Of a stretch of 64,000 nt of DNA, positions 30,373 through 38,210 are shown in pieces. Made by a program: the position numbers and the translations under genes. How positions within the stretch are numbered: the first letter of the stretch is position 1; every line of letters begins with the position of its first letter. The notes under the pieces are model-generated. The model searched no databases. It had not been told where the DNA came from and worked only from the letters and a program-made list of their open reading frames with translations. Origin of the DNA: Plasmopara viticola. Lineage: Eukaryota > Oomycota > Peronosporomycetes > Peronosporales > Peronosporaceae. Location: the NCBI GenBank assembly GCA_001695595.3, contig MBPM02000062.1:457639-521638 (forward strand). Direction: 5' to 3'.

Positions 30373-31674
30373 TTCCTTACCAAGGCCGTGTGGCATGTTG
30401 TCAACCGCGAGGTGACTCCGACGTTTGTTGACCCTCGTGCCTCGGACGAGTATGTCAGGACAAGCAACATTGCTTTTGGATTGATACTGCTCCATATGGA
30501 TGCGGACTATCACCACGTTGTTGATGACTGCGAGGAAGCGTGGGTTGCGTGGGCGCGTATTAAGACGCTGTACGGCGGATCGCAAAAGGCTGGTCGCATC
30601 TACTTGAAGCGACAACTCTTCAGCATGGAGATGGCCGAAGGTGGTAATGTCTTGCATCACTGCAATGAAGTCCTCAATATCAGCGCAAAGCTTTCCAGGA
30701 TCGGCGCGAAAATGGAGGACGAAGACGTTGCAATCTGCCTTTTGCGTTGTCTGCCCAAGAGCTACGAGAATGTCGTGCTCAACTTGGTGATCAGCAATGC
30801 GGAGTTGAGGACTCAGGATGTGGTTAAGGTGCTGACGAATGAGCACACTAAGCGACAAGGGTCGAAAACCACGACAGTCAAGACTGAGAAAGTGGCAAAG
30901 GCGTTCAGCGCAGAGCGAGAATATCGCCAGTGCGCATACTGCGGAAAATTGGGGCACTCGGCGGAGCGGTGCTGGACCAAGCAGAAGGATGAGAATCGGA
31001 ATGCTCGACGCGGCGGCCAAGCTCGTGGACGCGGAGCAAACAATGTTCACTATCGACCAAGCGATCAATACGACTACGACCGTGTTGCGTTTGCGGTCTC
31101 ACTGGAGTGTGGACTTTCAACAACAAAAAATATGCCTGGAATGTGGGCGATCGACAGTGGCGCAACGCATCACATATGCAACAACAAGAACAAATTTTCA
31201 AGACTCGATGAAAACAATTTTGGCGAACTCTCGGTCGCTGACGGAAACAAGACTACAATCAAAGGTGTCGGGACAATCATTGAACGCGTGGTTTTGCCCG
31301 ATAATATGGAATCCGACATTTAATTCAAGGACGTATTGTTCGTGCCAGCAATGAACAAGAATTTGCTTTCGGTGCCACAGATCAACAAGAGTGGCAAGTT
31401 CCAAGTGGTATTTGATGGTCCACGCATGGACATTGCGCGCAAAGTCTCGAATCAGGTTGTTGCTACAGCAGACCTTGTGGACGGTCTTTACTGGCTTCGT
31501 ACTTCCCAGTATTCAGCAAATTCGGCGGTGCGGGGACAAAACACCAATCTGCACGTAAGAATGGGTCACGCTCCAATCGACATGCTTCGCAGGATGGTCA
31601 ATGGTGGAATGATCAAGGACGCAAATGTGCCATTACTTCAAGTGATCAAGGCATGTGTCGAGGGTGTCAGTTAG
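30373..31674 (+). pseudogene. B2 gag (after C-m), zinc knuckle, protease, pre-integrase
   Basis: Gag resumes at TTCCTTACC ([28 protein letters not shown]). Zinc knuckle [14 protein letters not shown] and protease [12 protein letters not shown] are intact. TAA at 31321-31323 replaces GAA of B4 (ESDIEFKN). The frame reopens with [23 protein letters not shown] and the HHCC-part [16 protein letters not shown]; an indel near 31635 ends it at 31674. Close to B1 in sequence. Confidence 0.84.
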
Positions 31675-31677
31675 AAA

Positions 31678-32336
31678 ATGGTTCAAAAACCATTTCCTAG
31701 CTCCCAAGACAAGCGTCAATATGATACGTTTGAGCTTCTACACTTCGACATATGCGGTCCCATGGAACAAGACTCTTTGGGTGGAAGCAGGTACTTGCTC
31801 CTCATTGTAGACGAGGCCAGCGGATGCATGAAGGGCTTTTGCTTAAGGGCCAAATCTGAATCCGAAGAATGTCTCACAAGCTACATCCTCAAGGTTCAAA
31901 CGCAATTCGGCAAGCAAGTCAAATTTGAGACATGATGGAGCGCGAGAATTCGCAACAAATTCGCTCAAGATCTTCTATGGCGATCAAGGTATTGAGCAGC
32001 TGGTCACGGTTCCATACGCGCATCAAACAAATGGGACAGCTGAGCAGGCCATCAGAACTATTGTTACGATCGGCCGCGCTTTATTGCACTATGCAAAACT
32101 TGACAAGCTCTTTTGGGGTGAAGCGGCAATGACGGCAATTTATATCAAGTATCGACTGCCTTCACCCAAGATTGCAAGCAAAACCCCGTTTGAGGTCGTG
32201 TACAAGTCCAAGCCAAGTGTAAAGCACCTGCGTGTATTCGGCTGCCGAACATTTACACTCACACCAAAACAAAAGCGACTCAAGTGGGATCCAAAAGCTC
32301 GCACTGGCATTTTTATGGGCTATCAAGAGTCATCAA
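31678..32336 (+). pseudogene. B2 integrase
   Basis: [26 protein letters not shown] (first Asp). A deletion near 31925 (AAATTTGAGACATG against AAGTTTGTGAGACATG) shifts the frame; from 31925 [12 protein letters not shown] (second Asp) and NGTAEQAIRT (Glu kept, Arg to Gln) follow. It ends at ATCAA (32332-32336), where a family A LTR begins. Shares CGTCAATATGATACG and ACCAAAACAAAAGCG with B1 against B3-B6. Confidence 0.84.
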
Positions 32337-32437
32337 TGTTGAAAAGGTCGAAGTGAGCACTAGTTGGCAAAATGCAAAGTAAACATATTTAAAAAGGTCC
32401 TTAGTTCACAACTACATGCTACCTCTAAGCCAATGAT
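32337..32437 (-). repeat. Family A LTR fragment at the ATCAA site of B2
   Basis: 101 bp, TGTTGAAAAGGTCG to CCAATGAT; the outer end of an A-m2-type LTR. It joins B RT sequence directly (ATTGCTTTTGC). The remainder of the inserted element and B pol from the integrase tail to mid RT are deleted. It shares GCAAAGTAAA with the LTR at 9231. Confidence 0.88.
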
Positions 32438-33057
32438 ATTGCTTTTGCTGTTGGATATGTATCACGTTTTATGGAGAACCCGCAAGCTGAACACTGGGTT
32501 GCGATGAAGAGAGTTCTTCGCTACCTCCAAGGAAGCAAGTCGCACGGCATCACATTCACGGCTAGCGATCATGTGGATTTCCGGGGATACTCGGATGCAG
32601 ATTGGGCTGGCGATCACGCGTACCGCAAGTCAACCTCTGGCTATGCATTTATGTTGATGGGGGCACCTGTGAGTTGGGGAAGCAAGAAACAATCAAGCGT
32701 TTCACTGTCAACCAGCGAAGCTGAATACATTGCACTCAGCCTGGCGATACAAGAAGGCAAGTGCATCGTCTTCTTTGTGAAATTTTAGGTGCAGCTGGTA
32801 AAGATAAACCGGAGCTGAGAATATTTGAAGACAATCAATCATGTATCAAGATGACGAAGAACCCGTTCAACCATGGTCGATCCAAGCACATTGATATCAA
32901 GTATCGTCACATCCGCGACGAAGTCAAATGCGGTAAAGTCAAGCTTTAATATTGCGAGACCTCGGCAATGCTGGCAGACACCATGACGAAGGCACTTCCA
33001 GGACCACGTCATGCCGACCTAATGAGGGCTCTTGGAATTCACGCGTGCTCGTATTGA
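32438..33057 (+). pseudogene. B2 RT end and RNase H
   Basis: Begins inside [19 protein letters not shown]. RNase H with [21 protein letters not shown] and [10 protein letters not shown], then the same GGCAAGTGCATCGTC deletion as B1 (EGKCIVFFVKF-stop, 32788). The tail FEDNQSCIKMTKNPFNHGRSKHIDI follows in another frame, with TAA at 32947-32949. Ends at TGA 33055-33057 next to the polypurine tract GGGGGAG. Confidence 0.84.
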
Positions 33058-33064
33058 GGGGGAG

Positions 33065-33294
33065 TATTGAAGGTAGCCGGTTTCCCTCAGTTTTATTCCG
33101 GTTTCCGAGGCTGTCCAATACGAGCGGCTGTCCGACGGTTCAAACAAACAACGATGGCGTCATGAATAGACGCACGGACAGGCGCACTCAAGATTATTGC
33201 GCCCGGATGGGAAGATGATTGCGCCCGGATGGTAAGTGCCTCTGATTGGCTTAGATAAATGAATGGCTTAGATGTAGCAAAGAGTTGTGAACTA
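33065..33294 (+). repeat. Family B LTR, 5' 230 bp (cut by C-p)
   Basis: TATTGAAGG to GTGAACTA; interrupted at 33294 by the C-p LTR. The remaining AAGGACC... part is not found on the other side of C-p, so the right flank has been lost. Confidence 0.88.
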
Positions 33295-33405
33295 TATTGA
33301 GGGTTACCGGTACAATCCGAACTTAAAGGGTGAGTTCTTACGGATAGTTTTTACGGTAATTACCGTAGATATGATTAGACGAGTAGGTTGATTGGAAGAC
33401 CCACA

Positions 33406-33433
33406 TGATTTATATGTGTACACATATAAATCA
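33406..33433. promoter_or_regulatory. 28-bp perfect palindrome in the family C LTR
   Basis: Left arm TGATTTATATGTGT and right arm ACACATATAAATCA, without a loop. Preserved in all four C LTRs (25901-25928, 30248-30275, 33406-33433, 37743-37770). It lies about 30-55 bp upstream of the presumed start of transcription. A dimeric protein site or cruciform is possible; the function is unknown. Confidence 0.85.
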
Positions 33434-33461
33434 GGCAGTAGGAATAAGCTCCGATAAATCA

Positions 33462-33469
33462 ATCACTTT
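33462..33469 (+). promoter_or_regulatory. Inr-like core promoter motif, family C LTR
   Basis: ATCACTTT resembles the oomycete initiator YTCAnTYY except for the first base. It is followed by about 98 nt without ATG before the PBS. Same position in C-m. The start site is inferred, not shown. Confidence 0.45.
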
Positions 33470-33567
33470 CGAATCTCCCATCTCATCTCAAGTGTCTTCT
33501 TGGTCAATCGATCAAGAACTTCCTTCGCCTCGCCTTTTTAAGCCTCACTCCGTCGCCACTTCCAACA

Positions 33568-33579
33568 GGTTATGAGCCC
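33568..33579 (+). other. Primer binding site (half-tRNA-iMet type), family C
   Basis: GGTTATGAGCCC directly after CCAACA; the gag ATG is 33572-33574. The minus-strand copy is at 30101-30112. Confidence 0.8.
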
Positions 33580-34999
33580 AAGCGCCATGTCCTCATCGCA
33601 AGATTCCACGGCCAAGATCTTCATTGACAAATTCAATGGAGACAACTACGCGATTTGGAACCGCTACATGCGTGGCGTGTTCCTGACCAAGTCAGTCTGG
33701 CATGTCGTGAACCGTGAGGTGACACCGACGTTTACGGATCCTCGCGCTTCGGACGACTACGTCAAGTCGAGCAACGTCGCTTTCGGTCTTTTGCTCCTGC
33801 ATATGGACGCGGACTACCATCATGTGGTTGACGACTGTGAGGAAGCATGGGTGGCGTGGACACGCATCAAGACACTCTACGGCGGGTCGCAGAAGGCTGG
33901 GCGTATCTACTTGAAGCGCCAGCTATTCAGCATGGAGATGGCGGAAGGCGGCAATGTGTTGCATCATTGCAATGAGGTCCTCAACATCGCGGCCAAGCTA
34001 AGCAGCATCGGCGCCAAGATGGAGGACGAGGACGTTGCGATCTGTTTGCTGCGCAGTCTGCCCAAGAGCTTCGAGAACGTCGTTCTCAACTTGGAGATGA
34101 GCAGCAACGAGCTTCGATCGCGGGACGTCGTGAGAGTACTGATGAACGAGCATATCAAGAGGCAAGGTGCGAAGGCTACGGTGGTGAAGACTGAAGACGC
34201 TGCGAAAGCGTTCAGTGCCGAACGTGAGCCGCACCAATGCACGTATTGCGGAAGACTGGGGCACTCGGTGGATCGGTGCTGGACCAGGCAGAAAGCTGAA
34301 AACAGAGGGCCAAGACGCGGCGGCAATGATCGTGGACGCGGGGCCAACAATGTCCAATGGCGCAGCGACGACGACTACGAATACCATGATCGAGTCGCCT
34401 TCGCAGTTTCGCTTGAATGTGGACTATCAACGGGCAAGAGTATGCCAGGGATGTGGGCGGTCGACAGAGGCGCAACGCACCACATCTGCAACGACAAGGC
34501 CAAGTTTACAAGCCTCAACGAACAAGATGGAGGCGAACTTTCGGTGGCTGATGGCAGCAAAGCTGCAATCAAGGGTGTGGGAACCATCATCGAACGGGTG
34601 GTTCTACCCAATGGCGATGAACAAGACATCGAGATCAAGAATGCGTTGTTCGTGCCGAACATGAACAAGAATCTGCTGTCGGTGCCGCAGATAAACAAGA
34701 CCGGCAAGTTTCGAGTGGTGTTTAACGGTTCCAAAATGCATGTAGCATGCAAGAACTCGACTCAAGTAGTGGCAACGGCGGACCTCGCTGATGGACTATA
34801 CTGGCTTCGGACACCGCAAAGATCTGCAAACATGGTGACGAGCTCCAGATCTGCTGATCTACATGCACGCATGGGTCATGCGCCACTAGATGTTCTTCGA
34901 AAAATGATCACAAGTGGCATGATCAAGGATGCGACCATGCCTGCGAAGTCAAGTGGATCAAGCGTGTGTCTCGGCTGTCAGCAAGGAAAGATGGTCTAA
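33572..34999 (+). CDS. C-p gag, zinc knuckle, protease, GAG-pre-integrase
   Basis: 475 codons from the [23 protein letters not shown]. Gag core [21 protein letters not shown] knuckle [14 protein letters not shown] near 223-236; a basic RGG-like stretch ([10 protein letters not shown]); protease region [12 protein letters not shown] with Arg at residue 299 in place of Ser or Thr; HHCC-part [10 protein letters not shown] ... [10 protein letters not shown]. Ends in UAA (34997-34999) in phase with pol. Family B has CAA-type Gln here, so the stop is either a C-to-T mutation or a read-through signal. A Gag-protease product ending before the integrase core would be unusual for copia elements. Confidence 0.88.
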   Translation: MSPSAMSSSQDSTAKIFIDKFNGDNYAIWNRYMRGVFLTKSVWHVVNREVTPTFTDPRASDDYVKSSNVAFGLLLLHMDADYHHVVDDCEEAWVAWTRIKTLYGGSQKAGRIYLKRQLFSMEMAEGGNVLHHCNEVLNIAAKLSSIGAKMEDEDVAICLLRSLPKSFENVVLNLEMSSNELRSRDVVRVLMNEHIKRQGAKATVVKTEDAAKAFSAEREPHQCTYCGRLGHSVDRCWTRQKAENRGPRRGGNDRGRGANNVQWRSDDDYEYHDRVAFAVSLECGLSTGKSMPGMWAVDRGATHHICNDKAKFTSLNEQDGGELSVADGSKAAIKGVGTIIERVVLPNGDEQDIEIKNALFVPNMNKNLLSVPQINKTGKFRVVFNGSKMHVACKNSTQVVATADLADGLYWLRTPQRSANMVTSSRSADLHARMGHAPLDVLRKMITSGMIKDATMPAKSSGSSVCLGCQQGKMV

Positions 35000-37624
35000 A
35001 AACCATTCCCAAGCAACCGTGACAAGCGCTGCTACGACACCTTCGAGCTTCTTCACTTTGACATCTGTGGCCCCATGGAACAAGCGTCGATTGGTGGCAG
35101 CAGATATCTGCTATTGATCGTAAACAAAGCAAGTGGCTGCATGAAGGGATTCTGTTTGCGATCCAAGTCCGAGAGTGAAGACTGCATCCGGAACTTCATC
35201 GTCAAAATTCAGCACCATTTCGAGAAGAAGGTCAAGTTTGTTCGCCACGATGGAGCTCGAGAATTCACTGCCATCTCTCTCAAGATGTTCTACGAAGATG
35301 AAGGCATCGAGCAACAGGTCACCGTTCCGTATGCGCATCAGACCAACGGGACGGCAGAACGGGCCATCAGAACAATTGTCACCATCGGCCGGAGTCTGCT
35401 GCATCATGCAAAACTGGACAAGTGTTTCTGGGCCGAAGCAGCAATGACGGCGATCTACGTGAAGAACCGACTGCCATCGCCCAAGATTTCCCACATGACA
35501 CCGTACGAAATCGTGCACAATTCCAAGCCAAGCGTCAAACACATGCGCGTTTTTGGGTGTCGAGCACACATCCTGACCCCAAGTGAAAAGCGCCTCAAGT
35601 GGGACCCCAAGGCTCGTGTCGGACTGTTCATGGGGTACGAAGAAGTCTCCAAAGCGTATCGAGTATTCGACATCGAGGCCGGACAAATAGTCATCAGTCG
35701 GGACGTCACCTTTATTGAATCAAGCTTTGGACTTTCGGCGGACTCACCACACGAAGACCTGGAGGATGCGGTGCTGGACCTCGATTTGCTTGAGACAAAC
35801 GAGGACAGCGTGCGTCAAATCAACTACAAGCAGACTGGCAAGCGTAAATCACGACAGGACACGAATGTCGTACGCTCGGGTCATCGTCAAAGAGGACTGG
35901 AAGAATTAAGTGCGCCGGACAATGAACACGACCACCACCGGAGAAGTCGATCAAGGACGCGGGATGTACTGATTGACGAGGAAGAAAAAGGGACTAGTGA
36001 TCAAGATGATGACTCTACGCCGCCAACATTTTGGCGAGCCAGTGCCAACGCGGTCGAAGCAAGCGATCTGGCTGAGCCTGCAACTTTTCGAGATGCAGTC
36101 AATGGACCAGACCAAGTGCACTGGCGCAAGGCCATTCAAGCCGAGCTGGAGTCGATGCGTCTTCGCGGAGTCTTTCGTGCTGCCAAGTTGCCGACCAACC
36201 AACGCGCCATTGATACCAAATGGGTATTCAAGATCAAGCGAAAGGCGGATGGCTCGATCGAGAAATTCAAGGCGCGCCTCGTTGCTAAAGGATTCAAGCA
36301 GAAATACGGGATCGACTACATGGAGACGTTCTCACCGGTCGTCAAGTACGCGACTCTACGAATGATTGTCGCAGGAACCAAGCACTTCGACTGGCCTTTG
36401 GACCAACTCGATGTTGTGACAGCGTTCCTGTACGGTGTGATGAAGGAGAAAGTGTTCTGCGTCATCCCTAAAGGCGTCGAAATGGATGGCGACTTCAACT
36501 GCCTTGAACTGGTGAAAGCGATCTACGGTCTCAAGCAAGCCTCGCGCGTCTGGTATGAGACTTTCGACGAATTCGTGTGCTCGATTGGTTTCCAAATTTC
36601 GGACTTCGACCCATGTCTGTACATCAAGTTGGTGAACGGTCACTGCGTGCTGGTCCTGGTCTACGTGGACGATGTTTTGGTCACAGGCAGCTCACGAGAC
36701 CTGATCGAGCAGACGAAGTGCGACCTCAAGACGCGTTTCGAGATGACGGACAGTGGCAAGTGCACATTTGTGCTGGGCATCGAGTTGGTGGATGAACCCA
36801 ACGGCGGTGTTATCATGTGCCAGCGACGCTACATCAATGACATTCTCAGGCGTTTTGGGATGAATGACTGTAAGGCCACTGTCAGCCCGGTCGACTTGAG
36901 CACTCAACTATTGCCAAGCAAGAGTGCAACCAAGGTGGATGCTCCGTTTCAAGAAGCAGTGGGTTCTTTGATGCACTTGATGACAGCGACGCGCCCAGAT
37001 ATTGCATACGCCGTGGGCTATGTGTCGCGGTTCATGGAGAACCCGCAACAAGAACATTGGACTGCCGTCAAGCGTATTTTCCGCTACCTTCAAGGCACCA
37101 AGTCGCACGGACTACGCTATCAACCAAGCGGCGAAATCGACTTCCGAGGTTACTCCGACGCGGATTGGGCTGGTGACCACGCGGATCGCAAGTCAACATC
37201 GGGCTACGTTTTTATGGTGCTTGGTGCACCCATCAGCTGGGGAAGCAAGAAACAAGCAAGTGTGTCGCTGTCAACGAGCGAAGCCGAATACATCGCGCTG
37301 AGTCTGGTCATCCAAGAAGGCAAGTGGATTCATCGTCTACTATGCGAGATCATGATGACGGCCAACGATGCAGGACCGGAACTCGTCATTCTCGAGGACA
37401 ATCAATCATGCATCAAGATGACCAAGAACCTGGTGAACCATGGTCGCGCAAAACACATCGACATAAAGTGCCATCATATCCGTGATGAGGTCAAGCGCGG
37501 AGAAGTCAAGCTCAAGTACTGTGAGACGACGATCATGCTGGCGGACATTATCACCAAGGGACTATCAGGGCCACGCCACAAGGACTTAACGGCGGCTCTC
37601 GGCATTCATGGAAGTTCGCATTGA
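35000..37624 (+). CDS. C-p integrase, reverse transcriptase and RNase H
   Basis: 874 codons open and in phase with gag across the UAA; the first ATG is at 35075. Polyprotein numbering: integrase D497 ([10 protein letters not shown]), D560 (RHDGAREF) and E596 ([10 protein letters not shown]), the 35-residue spacing of DD35[54 protein letters not shown] and catalytic YVDD about 1031-1034. RNase [10 protein letters not shown] (D1196), [10 protein letters not shown] (E1237), LEDNQSCIK (D1276), HIDIKCHHI and a final ADIITKGLSGPRH. All catalytic residues are intact. Ends ALGIHGSSH, TGA overlapping the polypurine tract GGGGGCG (37625-37631). The best preserved pol in the window. Confidence 0.92.
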   Translation, partial: KPFPSNRDKRCYDTFELLHFDICGPMEQASIGGSRYLLLIVNKASGCMKGFCLRSKSESEDCIRNFIVKIQHHFEKKVKFVRHDGAREFTAISLKMFYEDEGIEQQVTVPYAHQTNGTAERAIRTIVTIGRSLLHHAKLDKCFWAEAAMTAIYVKNRLPSPKISHMTPYEIVHNSKPSVKHMRVFGCRAHILTPSEKRLKWDPKARVGLFMGYEEVSKAYRVFDIEAGQIVISRDVTFIESSFGLSADSPHEDLEDAVLDLDLLETNEDSVRQINYKQTGKRKSRQDTNVVRSGHRQRGLEELSAPDNEHDHHRRSRSRTRDVLIDEEEKGTSDQDDDSTPPTFWRASANAVEASDLAEPATFRDAVNGPDQVHWRKAIQAELESMRLRGVFRAAKLPTNQRAIDTKWVFKIKRKADGSIEKFKARLVAKGFKQKYGIDYMETFSPVVKYATLRMIVAGTKHFDWPLDQLDVVTAFLYGVMKEKVFCVIPKGVEMDGDFNCLELVKAIYGLKQASRVWYETFDEFVCSIGFQISDFDPCLYIKLVNGHCVLVLVYVDDVLVTGSSRDLIEQTKCDLKTRFEMTDSGKCTFVLGIELVDEPNGGVIMCQRRYINDILRRFGMNDCKATVSPVDLSTQLLPSKSATKVDAPFQEAVGSLMHLMTATRPDIAYAVGYVSRFMENPQQEHWTAVKRIFRYLQGTKSHGLRYQPSGEIDFRGYSDADWAGDHADRKSTSGYVFMVLGAPISWGSKKQASVSLSTSEAEYIALSLVIQEGKWIHRLLCEIMMTANDAGPELVILEDNQSCIKMTKNLVNHGRAKHIDIKCHHIRDEVKRGEVKLKYCETTIMLADIITKGLSGPRHKDLTAALGIHGSSH

Positions 37625-37631
37625 GGGGGCG

Positions 37632-37779
37632 TATTGAGGGTTACCGGTACAATCCGAACTTAAAGGGTGAGTTCTTACGGATAGTTTTTACGGTAATTAC
37701 CTTAGATATGAGTAGACGAGTAGGTTGATTGGAAGACCCACATGATTTATATGTGTACACATATAAATCAGGCAGTAGG
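37632..37779 (+). repeat. Family C LTR, 5' 148 bp (3' LTR of C-p, truncated)
   Basis: TATTGAGGG to GCAGTAGGA, including the palindrome (37743-37770), then joined abruptly to a family A LTR. The promoter half is lost. Confidence 0.88.
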
Positions 37780-37932
37780 ATTTAAAGAAAGGTCGAAGTG
37801 AGCACTAGATGGTAGAATGCAAAGTGATTATATTTAAAGGTCCTTAGTTCGCAACTACATGCTACCTCTAAGCCAATAATTCATCTAAGCCAATCAGAAC
37901 GACTCGCCATCCGGGCGCAATCATCTTCCCAT
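37780..37932 (-). repeat. Family A LTR fragment
   Basis: About 153 bp with AAAGGTCGAAGTGAGCACTAG near its left end and ending in CATCTTCCCAT, then followed at 37933 by a complete A LTR. It is the outer half of an older A LTR into which A-m3 inserted, or a deletion product. Some substitutions (AGTGATTATATT). Confidence 0.8.
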
Positions 37933-38210
37933 TGAAGAAAAGGTCGAAGTGAGCACTTGTTGGTAGAATGCAAAGTGAATATATTGAAAGGTCCTTAGTT
38001 CGCAACTACATGCTACCTCTAAGCCAATGATTTATCTAAGCCAATCAGAACGACTCACCATCCGGGCGCAATCATCTTCCCATCCCAAAGTCGATCTTTG
38101 CCCATCTTGAACCCGCTCCTTCAAGCAGTCATCAACTGATTGTAGATACCGGTACTTATTGATATGCAGTCGCTGGTCGAGGCGTTTCTTTGTCAGTATC
38201 TTCGACAACA
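37933..38210 (-). repeat. Family A LTR (3' LTR of A-m3)
   Basis: 278 bp; plus strand TGAAGAAAAGGTCG to CGACAACA, one 22-bp unit. In this subgroup the inner end is TTTTCTTCA on the element strand, seen also next to the PBS at 44833. Confidence 0.88.

Larger units (their letters stand above)
25228..33294 (+). mobile_element. B2: family B element, tandem to B1, with C-m inside
   Basis: Starts at the LTR shared with B1. C-m is inserted in gag (25766-30367, duplication GCGTG at 25761-25765 and 30368-30372). At 32332-32336 it carries ATCAA followed by a family A LTR fragment, the same insertion point as A-m2 in B1. A deletion then removes everything up to the RT C-terminal half at 32438. The 3' LTR is cut at 33294 by C-p. 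Confidence 0.88.
33295..33567 (+). repeat. Family C LTR (5' LTR of C-p)
   Basis: 273 bp, TATTGAGGG to CCAACA. Palindrome TGATTTATATGTGT + ACACATATAAATCA at 33406-33433; Inr-like ATCACTTT at 33462. No ATG lies between that motif and the PBS. Confidence 0.92.
33295..37779 (+). mobile_element. C-p: family C element, nearly complete
   Basis: Plus-strand element: LTR 33295-33567, PBS 33568-33579, one frame 33572-37624 and a truncated 3' LTR (37632-37779). It is inserted in the B2 LTR; the right flank and duplication were lost when the LTR was cut and joined to a family A LTR fragment. With C-m it forms an inverted pair about 2.9 kb apart. Confidence 0.9.

Noticed and set aside
32337..32437. Solo LTR insertion in B2
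   Set aside because: A solo LTR would be complete and flanked by ATCAA on both sides. This fragment is 101 bp and joins a different part of B pol, so it is a deletion scar.
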